The position numbers were made by a program, and so were the translations under genes. From Bradymonadales bacterium (GTDB lineage: Bacteria > Myxococcota_A > Bradymonadia > JAFGEP01): DNA of 64,000 bases. Every line of letters starts with the position of its first letter. Position 1 is the stretch's first letter. Shown here one piece after another: positions 62,850 to 64,000 of this stretch. The stretch spans positions 1 to 64,000 of the forward strand of contig JAFGEP010000162.1 in assembly GCA_016931535.1 (NCBI GenBank). Reading direction: 5' to 3'. The notes under the pieces are model-generated. The model saw nothing but the letters and a program-made list of their open reading frames with translations. It made no database searches and had not been told where the DNA came from.

Positions 62850-63167
62850 TCACACCGGGGAAAAACCGCTCACACGGCCATGCAGCGCTCGACTGGAGAC
62901 TTCCTGCTCGGTTGTCTTCGCCGCTATGGTCATCTCTCTCCTCGGAAGCAGGCGTGGCGCTCGTGCGACCCTTCCCGATCGCTGGACTTCGGCGGGGTCC
63001 AGCGCCGTGTACGGATCGCAGCGGATGTTGTCTCTCATTCAGTCGAACAGCGCCACTGCCGTCTCTTCAGGGGTGGCTCTCGCCTGCTCGGCAGCCAGAG
63101 CGACAATTCCCGGGGCCTCGCTCTCGATGTAGGGCGTTGCTGCAAGGTAGGCGTCGATGTCGCTCAT
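62850..63167 (-). pseudogene. Broken transglutaminase-like gene
   Basis: Reading from ATG 63167, 42 codons (AYLAATPYIESEAPGIVALA, then AEQARATPEETAVALFD) end at a TGA. In the same frame the sequence resumes MRDNIRCDPYTALDPAEVQRS, exactly the N-terminal block of transglutaminase-like proteins (usual pattern TPYID-x-xHP-V, then LF-x-x-VRD-x-I-x-Y-D-P-Y). After about residue 65 the reading frame no longer matches the family and the catalytic Cys segment is lost. So one stop and at least one further lesion. Both pieces are too short to stand out as genes, but their order and phase support decay. Confidence 0.62.
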
Positions 63168-63188
63168 GGCTCGAGACTCCCGTACACT

Positions 63189-64000
63189 CTACGGCACTGA
63201 AACCAGCGCTCCCCGCTCACTCGCCACGATGGGAAGACCCGAGCCGTACAGGGTGAGCTCCGCCTGCAACCCTGCCTCACCGACCCACACCAGGAAGCGC
63301 CCCCCGGCAAAGGCTCCGTCGGTGATGTCGTACCACAGATAGCCGCTTGTCGTGGCCGTCAGCCGGCCTACAAGAGGCGTGTCGCCGATGGAGACGAACT
63401 CCCAGCCACCAGACACCAGTACGGTGTACGAGGCGCCATCCTCGACGGGCTCATAGTCTTCCTCCTCCAGCGGGTCAGTGGGAAGCTGGATGTCTCCCAA
63501 CTCCCCGTTCCAGCGCCGATCCACCTGCATCACCCATTCGCCGTCCGCAAAATCCGGTTCAAGCGATCCGCAGAGGCAGTCGGTCTGGATGGTGTACCTA
63601 CCGGAGGCGCCATCATAGCCGTCGACCACGATATAGTGGATCTGTTCAGCCTGGCTTTGAAACGAGACGGTCTCGATGGTCTGGATGTCCATCGGGGTGG
63701 AAGAGGCCGCCGTGCACGACCAGGCATCGCACTCGGGGAGCAAGAGAAGGTCGAGATCGACCTCTAGGTCGGTCAGCCGAACCACGATCTGGCAGGGCTC
63801 ATCCGGCCGGAAGGCATAGGTGACCTCCGGCCCGCTCTCCGCCCGGGCGGTGCAGTTGTAACCGTCCCATTCATTGAGTCGGCCGTTGAGACTCGTGCTG
63901 TCCTGTGCTCGAGCCCCGCAGCCAAGCGGCGGAAAATCCCGGCAGGCGGGAATCTCGTCGTCGATGTCTGCCCAGTCCTCCCGCAGATCACTGTCAGCCG
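63189..64000 (-). CDS. Exported PPC-domain protein, 5' end outside the window
   Basis: At least 270 residues, open to the window edge; the apparent GTG start at 63785 is internal. Upstream residues, translated by hand, include EIPACRDFPPLGCGARAQD and WDGYNCTARAESG. The middle is a bacterial pre-peptidase C-terminal (PPC) domain: VRLTDLEVDLDLLLL then CDAWSCTAAS, SFQSQAEQIHYIVVDGYDG and a final YTIQTDCLC. PPC domains are found in secreted proteases and surface proteins of this kind of organism and are often cleaved off. The remaining ~130 residues are beta-rich with no motif I recognise. It ends 22 bp from the transglutaminase remnant. Confidence 0.8.
   Translation of the reverse strand, partial: ADSDLREDWADIDDEIPACRDFPPLGCGARAQDSTSLNGRLNEWDGYNCTARAESGPEVTYAFRPDEPCQIVVRLTDLEVDLDLLLLPECDAWSCTAASSTPMDIQTIETVSFQSQAEQIHYIVVDGYDGASGRYTIQTDCLCGSLEPDFADGEWVMQVDRRWNGELGDIQLPTDPLEEEDYEPVEDGASYTVLVSGGWEFVSIGDTPLVGRLTATTSGYLWYDITDGAFAGGRFLVWVGEAGLQAELTLYGSGLPIVASERGALVSVP

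Overview
The window is high-GC, densely coded bacterial chromosome. Asp/Glu-rich linkers behind lipoprotein signal peptides, many PAS/GAF/Cache histidine kinases, a PP2C phosphatase, PKD/PA14/LamG and DUF1566 surface lipoproteins, a CotH protein and a sphingosine-1-phosphate-lyase homologue together suggest an uncultured Myxococcota-like (deltaproteobacterial) lineage. This is inferred from gene content; there is no rRNA or other marker in the window. I found no tRNA, rRNA, CRISPR array, transposase or prophage.

Layout. 0.5-3.7 kb: an archaeal-type AAA ATPase with a palindromic operator and a ChaN/EreA-like exported protein. 4-9.4 kb: PAS histidine kinase, PP2C phosphatase fused to a cyclic-nucleotide-binding domain, VWA protein, and a six-repeat propeller protein. 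10-12 kb: chalcone-isomerase-like protein and an alkaline-phosphatase-superfamily enzyme. 12.1-18.5 kb: an overlapping kinase-regulator-kinase operon, then a GAF/HD-GYP protein. 18.8-23.4 kb: a 1520-residue PKD/PA14/LamG lipoprotein ending in a gingipain-like (C25) domain. 23.5-28.9 kb: a second AAA ATPase (DUF4143) with its own palindrome, a penicillin-acylase-family lipoprotein and a DUF819 membrane protein. 29.5-33.8 kb: an SPL-like PLP enzyme and an outer-membrane-protein/lipoprotein pair. 33.9-34.2 kb: an array of six 51-bp repeats.

34.3-41.4 kb is the most interesting region. A TauE/SafE exporter is followed by two paralogous GT-A glycosyltransferase-like proteins with N-terminal winged-helix (RRE/PqqD-like) segments. 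Next comes a Tat-exported protein whose C-terminus carries eight Cys in 53 residues, and then a radical SAM/SPASM enzyme starting 2 nt after it. I read this as a candidate undescribed RiPP-like system: a Cys-rich substrate modified by a radical SAM enzyme, possibly glycosylated, then exported folded by Tat. 41.6-46.6 kb holds an AAA+ ATPase of the kind found in extracellular contractile injection systems (eCIS) and a DUF4157 protein whose C-terminal three quarters has clearly lower GC. That suggests a modular, horizontally exchanged effector with no eCIS structural genes nearby.

46.9-64 kb contains a frameshifted Phd-type antitoxin, a secreted TSP3-repeat protein, an alpha/beta hydrolase with a translationally coupled exported protein, a DUF2891 protein, two uvsE (UV-damage endonuclease) paralogues, a giant Cys-rich four-DUF1566 lipoprotein, a CotH lipoprotein, a broken transglutaminase-like gene, and the end of a PPC-domain exported protein that leaves the window.

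Intergenic spacers carry several families of dispersed repeats: a double TTCG-loop hairpin, a ~150-bp element, heptamer and hexamer runs next to stop codons, and repeat pairs offset by exactly 73 bp at three loci.
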